A program made the position numbers and the translations under genes. A stretch of DNA of 64,000 bases, taken from NCBI RefSeq assembly GCF_030813005.1, contig NZ_JAUSTU010000007.1, positions 119,574 to 183,573 of the forward strand, written 5' to 3'. Below, piece after piece: positions 52,599 through 61,032 of the stretch; position 1 is the first letter of the stretch; each line of letters opens with the position of its first letter. The DNA comes from Robertmurraya andreesenii. GTDB lineage: Bacteria; Bacillota; Bacilli; Bacillales; Cytobacillaceae. The notes under the pieces were generated by a model that had not been told where the DNA came from, did no database searches, and saw only the letters and a program-made list of their open reading frames with translations.

Positions 52599-52624
52599 AT
52601 GCCTTGATTTAATTAAATTCTACA

Positions 52625-52663
52625 AATCCTCAACTTCGACCTGTTCCCACGGCTATTAGGTAG
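52625..52663 (+). repeat. Fragment resembling the 3' end of the sigma-like gene (copy 3)
   Basis: AATCCTCAAC, 16 bases, then GGCTATTAGGTAG, same spacing as copies 1 and 2. In frame it reads LDLIKFYKSSTSTCSHGY-stop, like the end of the protein at 15409. It lies just upstream of the SHOCT gene. Confidence 0.5.
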
Positions 52664-52676
52664 GAGGTGATTCCTA

Positions 52677-52916
52677 GTGAATCAGCACGAGGATAAAAAA
52701 GTTACGAAGATCTCGGATGAGGTTATAGACAAAAGCACCACCGCACGTAAGAGAGTGTCACAGGAACAGTTACAACGTGAGTTTGATTATATTCAGGCAG
52801 AAAAATTGCTGAGAAAGATGCTCGAAAAAGGCTTAATAACTGAAGTAGAATTCAACAAGATAGATGCACTCAATCGCCAAACATTCTCCCCCTTTTTAGC
52901 TGAGATAATGCCCTGA
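52677..52916 (+). CDS. SHOCT-domain protein upstream of recombinases
   Basis: 79 residues from GTG (AGGAGGTG 8 nt upstream). The segment LQREFDYIQAEKLLRKMLEK plus GLITEVEFNKIDALN is a SHOCT domain, a short oligomerisation or nucleic-acid-linked helix pair. In related prophages it precedes serine recombinases; it may act as a directionality or regulatory factor, which is inference. Basic N-terminus. Confidence 0.7.
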   Translation: MNQHEDKKVTKISDEVIDKSTTARKRVSQEQLQREFDYIQAEKLLRKMLEKGLITEVEFNKIDALNRQTFSPFLAEIMP

Positions 52917-52977
52917 AACCGTTGATATATAAGGGTTTCAGAGGTAATATGTGACCTACCAAGAAGGAGGTGAGAGG

Positions 52978-54540
52978 ATGAAAAAGATAACGAAAATAGA
53001 AGGGAATCTAGCCAACTCTTTTATTAAGCCAAAAACACGAGTAGTTGCCTACTGCCGAGTTTCAACAGATAGTAATGAACAGCTAGTCAGCTTGCAAGCG
53101 CAAAAGGCTCATTATGAGACTTATATAAAGGCGAATCCAGAATGGGAATATGCAGGCTTATATTATGACGAGGGAATCAGTGGCACGAAAAAGGAAAACC
53201 GCTCTGACCTGCTTAGAATGTTATCAGACTGTGAAACTGGAAGGATTGACTTAATTATTACAAAGTCCATCAGCCGATTTGCGAGAAATACTACAGACTG
53301 CTTGGAGATGGTTCGAAAACTGATAGACCTTGGGGTTCATATCTATTTTGAGAAGGAAAACATCAATACGGGTTCAATGGAAAGTGAATTGATGCTCTCC
53401 ATTTTAAGTGGGCTTGCAGAAAGTGAGTCAATTTCCATTTCAGAGAATACGAAGTGGGCCATTCAAAGACGATTTCAAAACGGAACCTTTAAAATTTCCT
53501 ACCCACCATATGGGTATCAAAACATTGATGGTCAAATGAAAGTAATCCCTAAGCAGGCTGAAATTGTGAAGTATATTTTTGCAGAAGTATTATCGGGCAA
53601 AGGTACACAGAAAGTTGCAAATAATCTTAATCAAAAGGGTATCCCATCAAAAAGAGGTGGCCGTTGGACGGCTACTACCATTCGAGGGATTCTGACCAAC
53701 GAAAAATATACTGGCGATGTTATTTTGCAAAAGACTTATACGGACAGCCATTTTAACAGGCACACCAATTACGGTGAGAATAATATGTATCTAATAGAAA
53801 ACCATCATGAGGCAATTATTAGCCATGAGGATTTTGAAGCTGTAGATGCCATTCTTAATCAGAGAGCAAAAGAAAAAGGCATCGAAAAACGCAACAGCAA
53901 ATATCTAAACCGATATTCTTTCTCCAGTAAAATTATTTGCTCTGAATGTGGCAGTACCTTTAAAAGACGGATTCATTCATCTGGAAGAAAATACATCGCT
54001 TGGTGCTGCAGTAAGCATATAAGCAATATAACGGAATGTTCTATGCAGTTCATACGAGATGATGATATAAAGACTGCATTTGTTACGATGATGAATAAAC
54101 TCATATTCGGTCAGAAATTCATATTAAGACCACTTTTGAATGGATTACGTAACCAGAACAATGTGGCAAGTTTCAGCAGAATTGAAGAATTGGAAACTAA
54201 GATTGAAAATAACATGGAGCAGAGCCAGATGCTGACGGGTTTAATGGCCAAAGCGTATCTGGAACCTGCCCTGTTTAATAAAGAAAAGAATTCACTGGAA
54301 GCAGAAAGAGAAAGGCTGCTTGCTGAAAAGGATCAACTTACTCGTTCCGTCAATGGCAATTTTGCAAAAGTAGACGAAGTTGCCCGTTTACTTAAGTTTG
54401 CCACTAAGTCCAAAATGCTCACAGCCTATGAGGATGAGCTGTTTGAAAATTACGTAGAAAAGATTATTGTTTTTTCACGAGAGGAAGTCGGATTTGAATT
54501 AAAATGTGGAATCACATTGAAGGAGAGGTTGGTGAATTAG
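52978..54540 (+). CDS. Large serine recombinase (integrase A)
   Basis: 520 residues from ATG 52978 (GGAGGTGAGAGG upstream). Catalytic Ser29 in AYCRVSTDSNEQL; YDEGISGTKKENR; SRFARNTTDCLEMVRKL; recombinase domain (PYGYQNIDGQM, IRGILTNEKYTGD); zinc ribbon CSECGSTFKRR with later CC; then a coiled coil. Complete. Together with the two following genes it is the likely integration/excision system acting on rlmD. Confidence 0.9.
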   Translation: MKKITKIEGNLANSFIKPKTRVVAYCRVSTDSNEQLVSLQAQKAHYETYIKANPEWEYAGLYYDEGISGTKKENRSDLLRMLSDCETGRIDLIITKSISRFARNTTDCLEMVRKLIDLGVHIYFEKENINTGSMESELMLSILSGLAESESISISENTKWAIQRRFQNGTFKISYPPYGYQNIDGQMKVIPKQAEIVKYIFAEVLSGKGTQKVANNLNQKGIPSKRGGRWTATTIRGILTNEKYTGDVILQKTYTDSHFNRHTNYGENNMYLIENHHEAIISHEDFEAVDAILNQRAKEKGIEKRNSKYLNRYSFSSKIICSECGSTFKRRIHSSGRKYIAWCCSKHISNITECSMQFIRDDDIKTAFVTMMNKLIFGQKFILRPLLNGLRNQNNVASFSRIEELETKIENNMEQSQMLTGLMAKAYLEPALFNKEKNSLEAERERLLAEKDQLTRSVNGNFAKVDEVARLLKFATKSKMLTAYEDELFENYVEKIIVFSREEVGFELKCGITLKERLVN

Positions 54541-54954
54541 ATGGGTCACACACCCTATGGATATAGAATTGAAGATGGAAAGGCTGTTGTGGATGATATA
54601 GCAGCAGAAAAAGTAAGAGAATTATTTTCAGGGTACTTGGCAGGACTTTCTTTGAAGGGGGCTGCTAAAAAAGCCGGGATAGACTGCTACCATGCCACAG
54701 CAAGTAAGATGTTGCAGAACAAGCATTACTTGGGCGATGAATTCTACCCTCCAATTATTGATGAAGAGACCTTTGAAAAAGCCAGAGTAGAAAAACGAAA
54801 ACGAGCAGAAAAGCTCGGAAGGATATGGGAGCCTAAAGATGAACCGGTAAGGGATTACCCTGTAAAGTTCAAAGTAAAACCTCTGGTGCAAAAATATGAA
54901 GATCCATACAAGCAGGCGGAATATGCTTACAGTCTGATAGAAAGTGAGGTGTAA
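54541..54954 (+). CDS. Stand-alone recombinase domain protein (no catalytic domain)
   Basis: 137 residues. It begins GHTPYGYRIEDGKAVVDDI and ends NKHYLGDEFYPPIIDEETFE plus a basic tail. This is the DNA-binding recombinase domain that follows the catalytic domain in large serine recombinases, but the catalytic domain is absent. It starts directly after the stop of integrase A and ends 3 bp before integrase B, so all three are coupled. Probably an accessory DNA-binding or excision-directing subunit. Confidence 0.8.
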   Translation: MGHTPYGYRIEDGKAVVDDIAAEKVRELFSGYLAGLSLKGAAKKAGIDCYHATASKMLQNKHYLGDEFYPPIIDEETFEKARVEKRKRAEKLGRIWEPKDEPVRDYPVKFKVKPLVQKYEDPYKQAEYAYSLIESEV

Positions 54955-54957
54955 CAA

Positions 54958-56529
54958 GTGGCGGTAAGTAGGAATGTAACAGTGATTCCGGCAATTAAAC
55001 GGGTTGGAAATAATAAAAATAGTGAAAGCAAACCCAAAATACGAGTGGCTGCTTACTGTCGTGTTTCAACGGATAGTGAAGAGCAGGCTTCAAGTTATGA
55101 AATTCAGATCGAGCATTATACAAAATATATTAAGAAGAACAAGGAATGGGAACTGGCAGGTATTTTTGCAGATGACGGCATCACAGGTACAAATACCAAG
55201 AAGCGTGAAGAGTTCAACCGCATGATTGAAGAATGTATGGCAGGAAAAATTGACATGATTATCACAAAATCCATCAGCCGATTTGCCAGAAACACGTTGG
55301 ATTGCCTTAAATACATCCGTCAGTTAAAGGATAAAAACATAGCGGTATTCTTCGAGAAAGAGAATATCAACACCATGGATTCTAAGGGTGAAGTATTACT
55401 GACTATCATGGCATCCCTTGCCCAACAAGAAAGCCAATCCTTAAGCCAGAACGTTAAGCTAGGTATTCAGTATCGATATCAGCAAGGTGAAGTACAGGTC
55501 AACCACAAGCGTTTTCTCGGATATACTAAAGATGAAAACAAGCAACTGGTGATTGACCCAGAGGGTGCAGAGGTTGTTAAACGAATTTACAGAGAGTACC
55601 TTGAGGGTGCTAGCCTTTTACAGATAGCAAGAGGGTTAGAAGCAGATGGTATTCTAACAGCGGCAGGCAAAGCCAAATGGAGACCAGAAACATTGAAAAA
55701 GATACTGCAGAACGAAAAATATATTGGTGATGCACTTCTACAAAAAACATATACGGTTGATTTCCTTTCTAAAAAGCGAGTAAAGAATAACGGCATCGTT
55801 CCCCAGTATTATGTGGAAAATAGCCATGAGCCTATCATTCCACGTGAGCTTTTTATGCAAGTTCAAGAAGAGATGGTTCGAAGAGCAAATCTTCGCAGCG
55901 GCAAGGGTGGTAGAAAGCGAGTTTACAGCAGTAAGTATGCTTTATCGAGTATTGTTTACTGCGGACACTGTGGCGATATTTACCGACGGGTACATTGGAA
56001 TAACCGAGGTTACAAGTCAATCGTTTGGAGATGCGTTAGTCGATTGGAGGAAAAGGGCTCTGAATGTACTGCACCTACCATAAACGAGGAAACGTTGCAG
56101 ACAGCAGTGGTCAAGGCTATTAACGACCTTTTGGCTAACAAAGAACCCTTCATCCAGGCGCTACAGAAAAACATAGCTACTGTATTTAATGAAGAAAATG
56201 ATAATGCCACTGATGACCTTGATAGCAAATTGGAAGAATTGCAACAACAGCTTCTTATCCAAGCAAAGTCCAAGAATGACTATGAAGATGTCGCTGATGA
56301 AATTTACCGCCTTCGAGAATTAAAGCAAAATGCACTAGTTGAAAATGCAGAGCGAGAAGGAAAAAGGCAACGAATCGTTGAAATGACTGATTTCTTGAAT
56401 GAGCAATCCTGCGAGCTGGAGGAATATGATGAGCAGTTAGTAAGACGGCTTATTGAGAAAGTTACGGTGCACGATGATAGAATTGAGGTGGAATTTAAGT
56501 CAGGCATTAGTATAGACGTTGAAAATTAA
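54958..56529 (+). CDS. Large serine recombinase (integrase B)
   Basis: 523 residues from GTG (GTGAGGTG upstream). Catalytic Ser37 in AAYCRVSTDSEEQA; FADDGITGTNTKKREE; SRFARNTLDCLKYIRQL; recombinase domain with LGYTKDENKQLVI and NEKYIGDALLQKTY; zinc ribbon CGHCGDIYRR; coiled coil. A second complete recombinase suggests heteromeric action, like CcrA/CcrB of SCC elements. Confidence 0.9.
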   Translation: MAVSRNVTVIPAIKRVGNNKNSESKPKIRVAAYCRVSTDSEEQASSYEIQIEHYTKYIKKNKEWELAGIFADDGITGTNTKKREEFNRMIEECMAGKIDMIITKSISRFARNTLDCLKYIRQLKDKNIAVFFEKENINTMDSKGEVLLTIMASLAQQESQSLSQNVKLGIQYRYQQGEVQVNHKRFLGYTKDENKQLVIDPEGAEVVKRIYREYLEGASLLQIARGLEADGILTAAGKAKWRPETLKKILQNEKYIGDALLQKTYTVDFLSKKRVKNNGIVPQYYVENSHEPIIPRELFMQVQEEMVRRANLRSGKGGRKRVYSSKYALSSIVYCGHCGDIYRRVHWNNRGYKSIVWRCVSRLEEKGSECTAPTINEETLQTAVVKAINDLLANKEPFIQALQKNIATVFNEENDNATDDLDSKLEELQQQLLIQAKSKNDYEDVADEIYRLRELKQNALVENAEREGKRQRIVEMTDFLNEQSCELEEYDEQLVRRLIEKVTVHDDRIEVEFKSGISIDVEN

Positions 56530-56557
56530 ACTGGAAAACAAATTGTTACTAGGATCT

Positions 56558-56586
56558 AACACCTTGCTGAAATGCAGGGTGTTTTT
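56558..56586 (+). terminator. Terminator after the recombinase operon
   Basis: AACACCTTGC / GCAGGGTGTT stem with TGAAAT loop and TTTTT after it. Confidence 0.85.
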
Positions 56587-56629
56587 CATAGTTCTTTCAA
56601 TGAGTCAATACAAATTAGTTTATTAGTAT

Positions 56630-56655
56630 TTACAAATTAGTGGTATAATTTGTAA
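56630..56655 (+). promoter_or_regulatory. Operator/promoter of the RHH gene
   Basis: TTACAAATTA-GTGGTA-TAATTTGTAA is a perfect 10-bp inverted repeat that covers the TATAAT -10 (56644-56649). An extra half-site (TACAAATTAGT) lies upstream near 56609. A repressor bound here would block the promoter. Confidence 0.75.
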
Positions 56656-56681
56656 TAGAGTAAATAGTGGAGGTGTAGACG

Positions 56682-57194
56682 GTGAATAAGAGCGTGACCT
56701 TTACAGTGGATGCAGATGTGTATGAGAAATTCTGTATCGCATTAAATTTAACAAATGAAACACAAGATGTTGCAGTGGAAAGCTGTATGCGTTGGTATAT
56801 TGCAAAAACCTTTGAAAAAGCATCACAAGCCTATAACCCAAAAACAATAGCAAGACAGAATGAAGATACAAACAGGGATTTTTACGGAAAAGCAAATCAA
56901 CGAATCCCAGTATGGGCTGTTAAGCCGAATCAATTTAACCATAAAATCATCCGTGCTTATTTTAAGGCAGTGGCTGCCACAGGTCGTGCTACTATAGATA
57001 TGATGGAACGCTTATGCAGTGAAGAAAACAACCCGGAACTGTACGTGCCAACTTTTAAGAATAATTACTCACAGATGAAGTTGGATGGACCTAAAAGTCA
57101 CGGTAAAGTATTTGAGGATGACGGTGAAACGGTAACTATCTGGCATGAGGTTGAAGATACGCTAATGAAATACAAATCGAGTTTTTGTGATTAA
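56682..57194 (+). CDS. Ribbon-helix-helix-like regulator, 170 aa
   Basis: GTG start with GTGGAGGTG upstream. The first 45 residues (SVTFTVDADVYEKFCIALNL ... CMRWYIAKTFE) fit an Arc/CopG-type ribbon-helix-helix. The remaining 120 residues include RIPVWAVKPNQFNHKIIRAY, a helical domain seen in other phage and plasmid proteins of unknown role. The palindromic operator over its own promoter suggests autorepression. It sits between the integrases and the right-end cargo. Confidence 0.65.
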   Translation: MNKSVTFTVDADVYEKFCIALNLTNETQDVAVESCMRWYIAKTFEKASQAYNPKTIARQNEDTNRDFYGKANQRIPVWAVKPNQFNHKIIRAYFKAVAATGRATIDMMERLCSEENNPELYVPTFKNNYSQMKLDGPKSHGKVFEDDGETVTIWHEVEDTLMKYKSSFCD

Positions 57195-57235
57195 GGGAGC
57201 AAATTTATGCTTTAATAAGATAGGGGGATTACATA

Positions 57236-57736
57236 ATGAGTAATCAATTAACAGAACGAGAAGTTTTACAACAATTGAATATTCCGGATTTTCGGCATAT
57301 TACAAAAGATAAAATTATGACTTTTGCATCCATGCTGCAGAATATGGAGCCAGAAGTTGCAAAGAAAGCGTTAGAGCAATTCCCAGAGTTTGCAAAAATG
57401 GCTTTGGAAGTGCTGAAAGATTATAGAAGTGTCATGGAAAAAACACTGGATGGAAATTCAGCGAGTAGCAAGCAGTGCTATGACATATACAATGAAGTCA
57501 TTGATGCCTTAAAGACCTGTTTGGCGAAGGGTGACTTGCCTTTCGAGGAGAAAAAATATTACATCGAAAAAATGATGGAAATTGCAAAAATGGCCGAAAG
57601 TAAGGATACAGAAAACAAAGGATTTAACTGGAGAATGATTTCGTTAGGCACATTGGCAGTCTTTACAGTTGTTGGTATAGGCGCAAGCATTCTTGGTGGT
57701 AACACTAATATTAAGTTGCCAAAACCAAAGCTATGA
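57236..57736 (+). CDS. Tail-anchored membrane protein, unknown
   Basis: 166 residues. Residues 1-125 are helical and soluble; one TM helix (MISLGTLAVFTVVGIGASIL) near the C-terminus leaves a short tail with lysines. No family recognised. It is 41 bp after the RHH gene and probably in the same operon. The architecture, a soluble sensor with a tail anchor, is seen in some phage-defence effectors, but there is no direct evidence here. Confidence 0.55.
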   Translation: MSNQLTEREVLQQLNIPDFRHITKDKIMTFASMLQNMEPEVAKKALEQFPEFAKMALEVLKDYRSVMEKTLDGNSASSKQCYDIYNEVIDALKTCLAKGDLPFEEKKYYIEKMMEIAKMAESKDTENKGFNWRMISLGTLAVFTVVGIGASILGGNTNIKLPKPKL

Positions 57737-57757
57737 TTATAGAAGGTAGGTAGTTAA

Positions 57758-58575
57758 ATGTATGATTTTGACTTGAGAACACCTGATAGAGCGTATGATT
57801 TTTTACTTACTTTCTTTAATATGTCTGGAGAAGAATATATTGAAGAGCTTATTATCAATAGTAATAATGAGTTTGAAAATTTTGGGATCGCAATGCAGCA
57901 AAGGTAAATAACATCAATATGGATACTATTAGAATATGGGGATTTCATGTTATAGGGTCTTTAGATGAATGCGGAGAAATTCATAGTCAAGGCTTAAAGA
58001 ATCTCCAAAAGGTTTTATCTGGGGATACTCTATTAAGCAGAATGCTAAAATCCAATGGCGTATTTTTTGATGTGGAAAGACGTTTATTGTTCTATAAAGG
58101 TAAAGAGTACAATGTGGATTATGATTGGTATAGGAATAATGATTATTCAATGTCTCCGGAGAAATATCTCAAGCCGATTGCACATCGAGTTTATTACGAC
58201 TATTGCGTTAATGGATTTATGATGAATGATGATATTTTTTCCTATGGAACAAATATTCATGAAAGACCAGAATTTTTGATGAAACTTTCCGCTGCTTTTC
58301 CGGATTTGAAAAAGATGGAGGAAGAATGGGCTAAACGTAGTAAAGGCTATAAAGTGAATTTTTACGCAACGATAGATCAAATCCATCGGTTCAATTTTGA
58401 CTTAAATGATACTCAAGAAGAACTGACAGATGAGGAAATTGTACATATAAAACGGTGGATGGTAAGCCGTGCGATTGATCGAGCTAATAATAATTTGATT
58501 TCTGAAGTGTTCTTATATATAAAAGACGAAATAGATATTCCGCCTGAGCAAATAACCAGTTGTGAGGAAATATAG
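57758..58575 (+). pseudogene. Frameshifted gene of unknown function (one-base deletion in a T-run)
   Basis: ATG 57758 opens 49 codons ending at 57907; a second frame continues in good order to 58575. Adding one T to the TTTT run near 57880 joins them as ...NEFENFWDRNAAKVNNINMD..., a seamless protein of about 272 residues. Thus either the gene is broken, or the base is a sequencing error, or expression needs a frameshift. The protein is acidic, with no domain I recognise. The downstream part alone has a possible start at ATG 57919 but no ribosome site. Confidence 0.7.
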
Positions 58576-58683
58576 ATTTTTGAGTACAGATGTTATTATA
58601 GACACTAGGATAACTGGAGTTCAGAATCTGTTGAAAGACACGACGGTTTGTTTAGTACTATTTGCGAATGAAGGTGAAAAATA

Positions 58684-59751
58684 ATGAGAATAGGAAGAAA
58701 TGATCCTTGTCCATGTGGTAGCGGTAAAAAATATAAAAAATGTTGTCTTGGAAAAGCTGATGATGTTTACTATTCTAATCCACTTAATCTTCTAGAAACC
58801 TATAAAAAAGTGCGAAAAGAATCGAGAATTAAAAGATGTCTACATCCTAAATCAGACGAATGCTCTGAAAAAATAATCGGGGCACATTCAATCCAAAACA
58901 ATAAAATAATCAAGCGTTTATCTTCTAATGGTATAGTGTATATGCCTTGTCCAAAATCGGACAATCCATTTGCGCCAATGACTGTGTACGGTAGAAAAGA
59001 AGCAACTGTTTTTACAGGATTTTGTGGATATCACGATAAGACGGTATTTCAACCTATCGAGGATGGAATGTTTGACAAAAGCATACAGCATATTTTCCTT
59101 TATACATATAGATGTTTTGCCGTTGAGTATCACAAAAAGCAAGAAGTTGTTAATATGGAAAGGAACATGTTTAAAATAAAACCATCATTAGCAGATATGC
59201 CAGATGAAGATAATCCATATCGTGGAATGCATATGGCAATTGATGATCTTGAGAATGTTAAAAAAATTTTTGATACAGCTTTATTAACTGGTAATTATGA
59301 TGTGCTTTCTAGTGTTGTGTGGGAGTTTGATCAATCAGTTAAGTTTGCTGGTACCGGTTTTGAAGCAATGACACATGATTTAGAAGGAAACAAAATACAA
59401 GATTTATTAAATCCTAATGTTTCGGCAAAACATATTTTTGTAATGGTATTTCCAGAAGGAGAGAAAACGTATTGCATTATATCTTGGCTCAAGGAAAATG
59501 ATGAATTATTTGCAAGATATAAACAGCAACTCCTGAGTTTATCAGAAGAAAAGAGAAAAATATATATCAATAATTTACTACCTATGATAAGTGAAAATAT
59601 TGTCGTAAACCCTGAAGCGTGGGACAATTGGGAAGAATACAAACGTAATGAATTCTGTGCAATAGAGTTTGGAATAGCAACTTTGTTTGAAGCTGAAGGA
59701 GATTACTGGGATAGACTCGAACCACCTGTTTATGATTTGTTTGATTTGTAA
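58684..59751 (+). CDS. SEC-C motif protein with HNH-like cysteine/histidine cluster
   Basis: 355 residues. The N-terminus is a SEC-C zinc motif: RNDPCPCGSGKKYKKCC. Residues 48-120 contain C, HPKSDECSEKIIGAHSIQNN, MPC and FTGFCGYHDKTVF, a spaced Cys/His set resembling an HNH-type or treble-clef nuclease. The rest is unrecognised. Such SEC-C proteins occur in defence islands; with the preceding frameshifted gene it may form a cargo pair at the attR end. A GAAGGTG site precedes ATG. Confidence 0.7.
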   Translation: MRIGRNDPCPCGSGKKYKKCCLGKADDVYYSNPLNLLETYKKVRKESRIKRCLHPKSDECSEKIIGAHSIQNNKIIKRLSSNGIVYMPCPKSDNPFAPMTVYGRKEATVFTGFCGYHDKTVFQPIEDGMFDKSIQHIFLYTYRCFAVEYHKKQEVVNMERNMFKIKPSLADMPDEDNPYRGMHMAIDDLENVKKIFDTALLTGNYDVLSSVVWEFDQSVKFAGTGFEAMTHDLEGNKIQDLLNPNVSAKHIFVMVFPEGEKTYCIISWLKENDELFARYKQQLLSLSEEKRKIYINNLLPMISENIVVNPEAWDNWEEYKRNEFCAIEFGIATLFEAEGDYWDRLEPPVYDLFDL

Positions 59752-59791
59752 AAAATTATTGAAATTCTATCTAACTAGCAGACTATAGCTG

Positions 59792-59860
59792 GTTGACATG
59801 TTCCCGTCTACCGATAGTGCCAAAAATGCAGTGGATATGTTTCCGAGAACGGACATACTC
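59792..59860 (+). repeat. Two rlmD-3'-end-like relics inside attR
   Basis: In frame, GTTGACATGTTCCCGTC (VDMFPS) near 59792 and GTGGATATGTTTCCG (59831-59845, identical to rlmD 5034-5048; VDMFP) are copies of the rlmD C-terminal codons. They lie before the attR repeat and may be scars of earlier insertions or parts of the phage attP. Confidence 0.6.
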
Positions 59861-59888
59861 AAATGACATTCGTTCTATCCTCTCGAGC

Positions 59889-59920
59889 CACGTTGAGTGT
59901 GTTGTCTTGATGTCGAGGGT
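59889..59920 (+). other. attR of the prophage
   Basis: Direct copy of attL (two mismatches in 32 bp), encoding HVECVVLMSRV and then GTG TAG, the likely original rlmD C-terminus. Confidence 0.85.
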
Positions 59921-59950
59921 GGTGTAGATCACGAATAAACACCTGACTGT

Positions 59951-60414
59951 CATAATAAACTCTTGCTAACTTCACCACCAATTCTGTAATAATAAACATT
60001 TGCTTTTTCAGCACAAAATCCAAATAGAAACTCGGGTTTTCCTCATCGGGATCCCGAGTTTTTTCATGCCTTTTTCAATGTTTTTTCAATACAGTTATGT
60101 TCCTAAACCATTGGTATTACTGGGTTTAATCAATATGCCAATCAATATAATCCCAATAATAAATCAATACTCATTCAATACTTTTCTCTTTTCTCTTGAT
60201 CTCTTATCTCCATTACTTTCTTCTCTCTATTATGTCAGAACTTTATTCCATCTCCCCAAAAACCATGAAAAAACAGCCGAAAAAGGGCCGAAAAACGGTC
60301 ATTTTTGAACCGAAAAACCTTCAAAATGGGGGTTCCGTAGCAAAACTTTATTTTAACTCGAACGGTGGAATGCGGGTTGGAGGGATGGGGTTTAGCAAAT
60401 GATTATTCTTATGG
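59951..60414. mobile_element. MITE-like element, copy 1
   Basis: About 464 bp with terminal inverted repeats: left CATAATAAACTCTTGCTAA (59951-59969), right TTAGCAAATGATTATTCTTATGG (60392-60414; degenerate). It shares several blocks with copy 2, including CCAATTCTGTAATAATAAAC near the left end and AACGGTGGAATGCGGGTTGG near the right. It contains a terminator-like stem (CTCGGG / CCCGAG with T-run, 60028-60064). No transposase. Short ORFs inside are not credible as genes. Confidence 0.65.
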
Positions 60415-60447
60415 TACAGAAATTGTAGATCAATAATAAACTCTTAG

Positions 60448-60890
60448 CAACCATAATAAACTCTTGCTAATCTCAACGCCAATTCTGTAATAATAAACAA
60501 TTGCTTTTCTAATACAAAATCCAATAAATTCTCGGATAACAGATGAAAGAGAGGGGAGAAAAGAGTTCGATTTCTTTCCTCTCTTTTTTGTTCTAACCCT
60601 TGCCATCATTGGGTTTATCCAATATCGCACTCAATAGCAAATCAATACTTATCCAATATTTTATCCTTATTCTGGACCTCTTATCTCCATTATTTTTCTT
60701 TGTTTTGTTCGCAAAACTCTATTATGACTCCGAAAAAACCATGAAAAAACAGCCGAAAAAGGCCCGAAAAACGACCGATTTTAATCCAAAATTGGATAAA
60801 ATTAAGGGGTCTGTAGCAAAACTTTATTATGACTCGAACGGTGGAATGCGGGTTGGAGGGGTGGGGTTTAACAGGAGTTTATTATGGTTG
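60448..60890. mobile_element. MITE-like element, copy 2
   Basis: About 443 bp. Left CAACCATAATAAACTC... (60448-60470) and right ...GAGTTTATTATGGTTG (60869-60890) pair at 20 of 22 positions. Arranged head-to-tail with copy 1. Blocks AAAACAGCCGAAAAAGG and TAGCAAAACTTTATT are shared. An extra TIR-like stretch (60432-60450) precedes it, perhaps the end of a further decayed copy. Confidence 0.7.
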
Positions 60891-60997
60891 TATATAGTAG
60901 AAAAATAAATGAAGTTGCGTTTGTAATATTTCATCTATAATATGGGAATTAGGAGTTAAGAGGAAAGAAAACACAATGTAGAAGTCACTTATTGGAT

Positions 60998-61029
60998 AAA
61001 AAGTCTCTCAATTATTCGAGAGACTTTTT
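60998..61029. terminator. Bidirectional terminator downstream of bceB
   Basis: AAAAGTCTCTC-AATTATTC-GAGAGACTTTTT: perfect stem with A and T runs on both sides. It ends the bceAB operon on the minus strand. Confidence 0.9.
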
Positions 61030-61032
61030 ACT

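Larger units (their letters stand above)
5084..59914 (+). mobile_element. Integrated siphovirus-type prophage with restriction-modification cargo (about 55 kb)
   Basis: The element is bounded by the attL and attR direct repeats in the rlmD 3' end. Inside are a complete set of head, tail, packaging, lysis and replication genes, plus three serine-recombinase-family genes near the right end. The type I restriction cluster lies inside attL, so it moves with the phage. Head and tail genes look intact, so a functional prophage is possible; one small right-end gene is frameshifted. Confidence 0.85.

Noticed and set aside
15902..52663. The AATCCTCAAC/GGCTATTAGG element as a promoter or RNA motif
   Set aside because: Copy 1 is the coding 3' end of the sigma-like gene and the other two read as the same C-terminus in frame, so gene remnants explain it better; RNA structure is not fully excluded.
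57758..57907. A stand-alone 49-residue gene
   Set aside because: It joins smoothly to the following frame by one base, so it is the 5' part of a frameshifted gene.
60000..60908. Three short ORFs in the 60-60.9 kb region as genes
   Set aside because: They lie inside the MITE-like copies, overlap terminator stems, lack ribosome sites, and their apparent similarity comes from the repeat itself.
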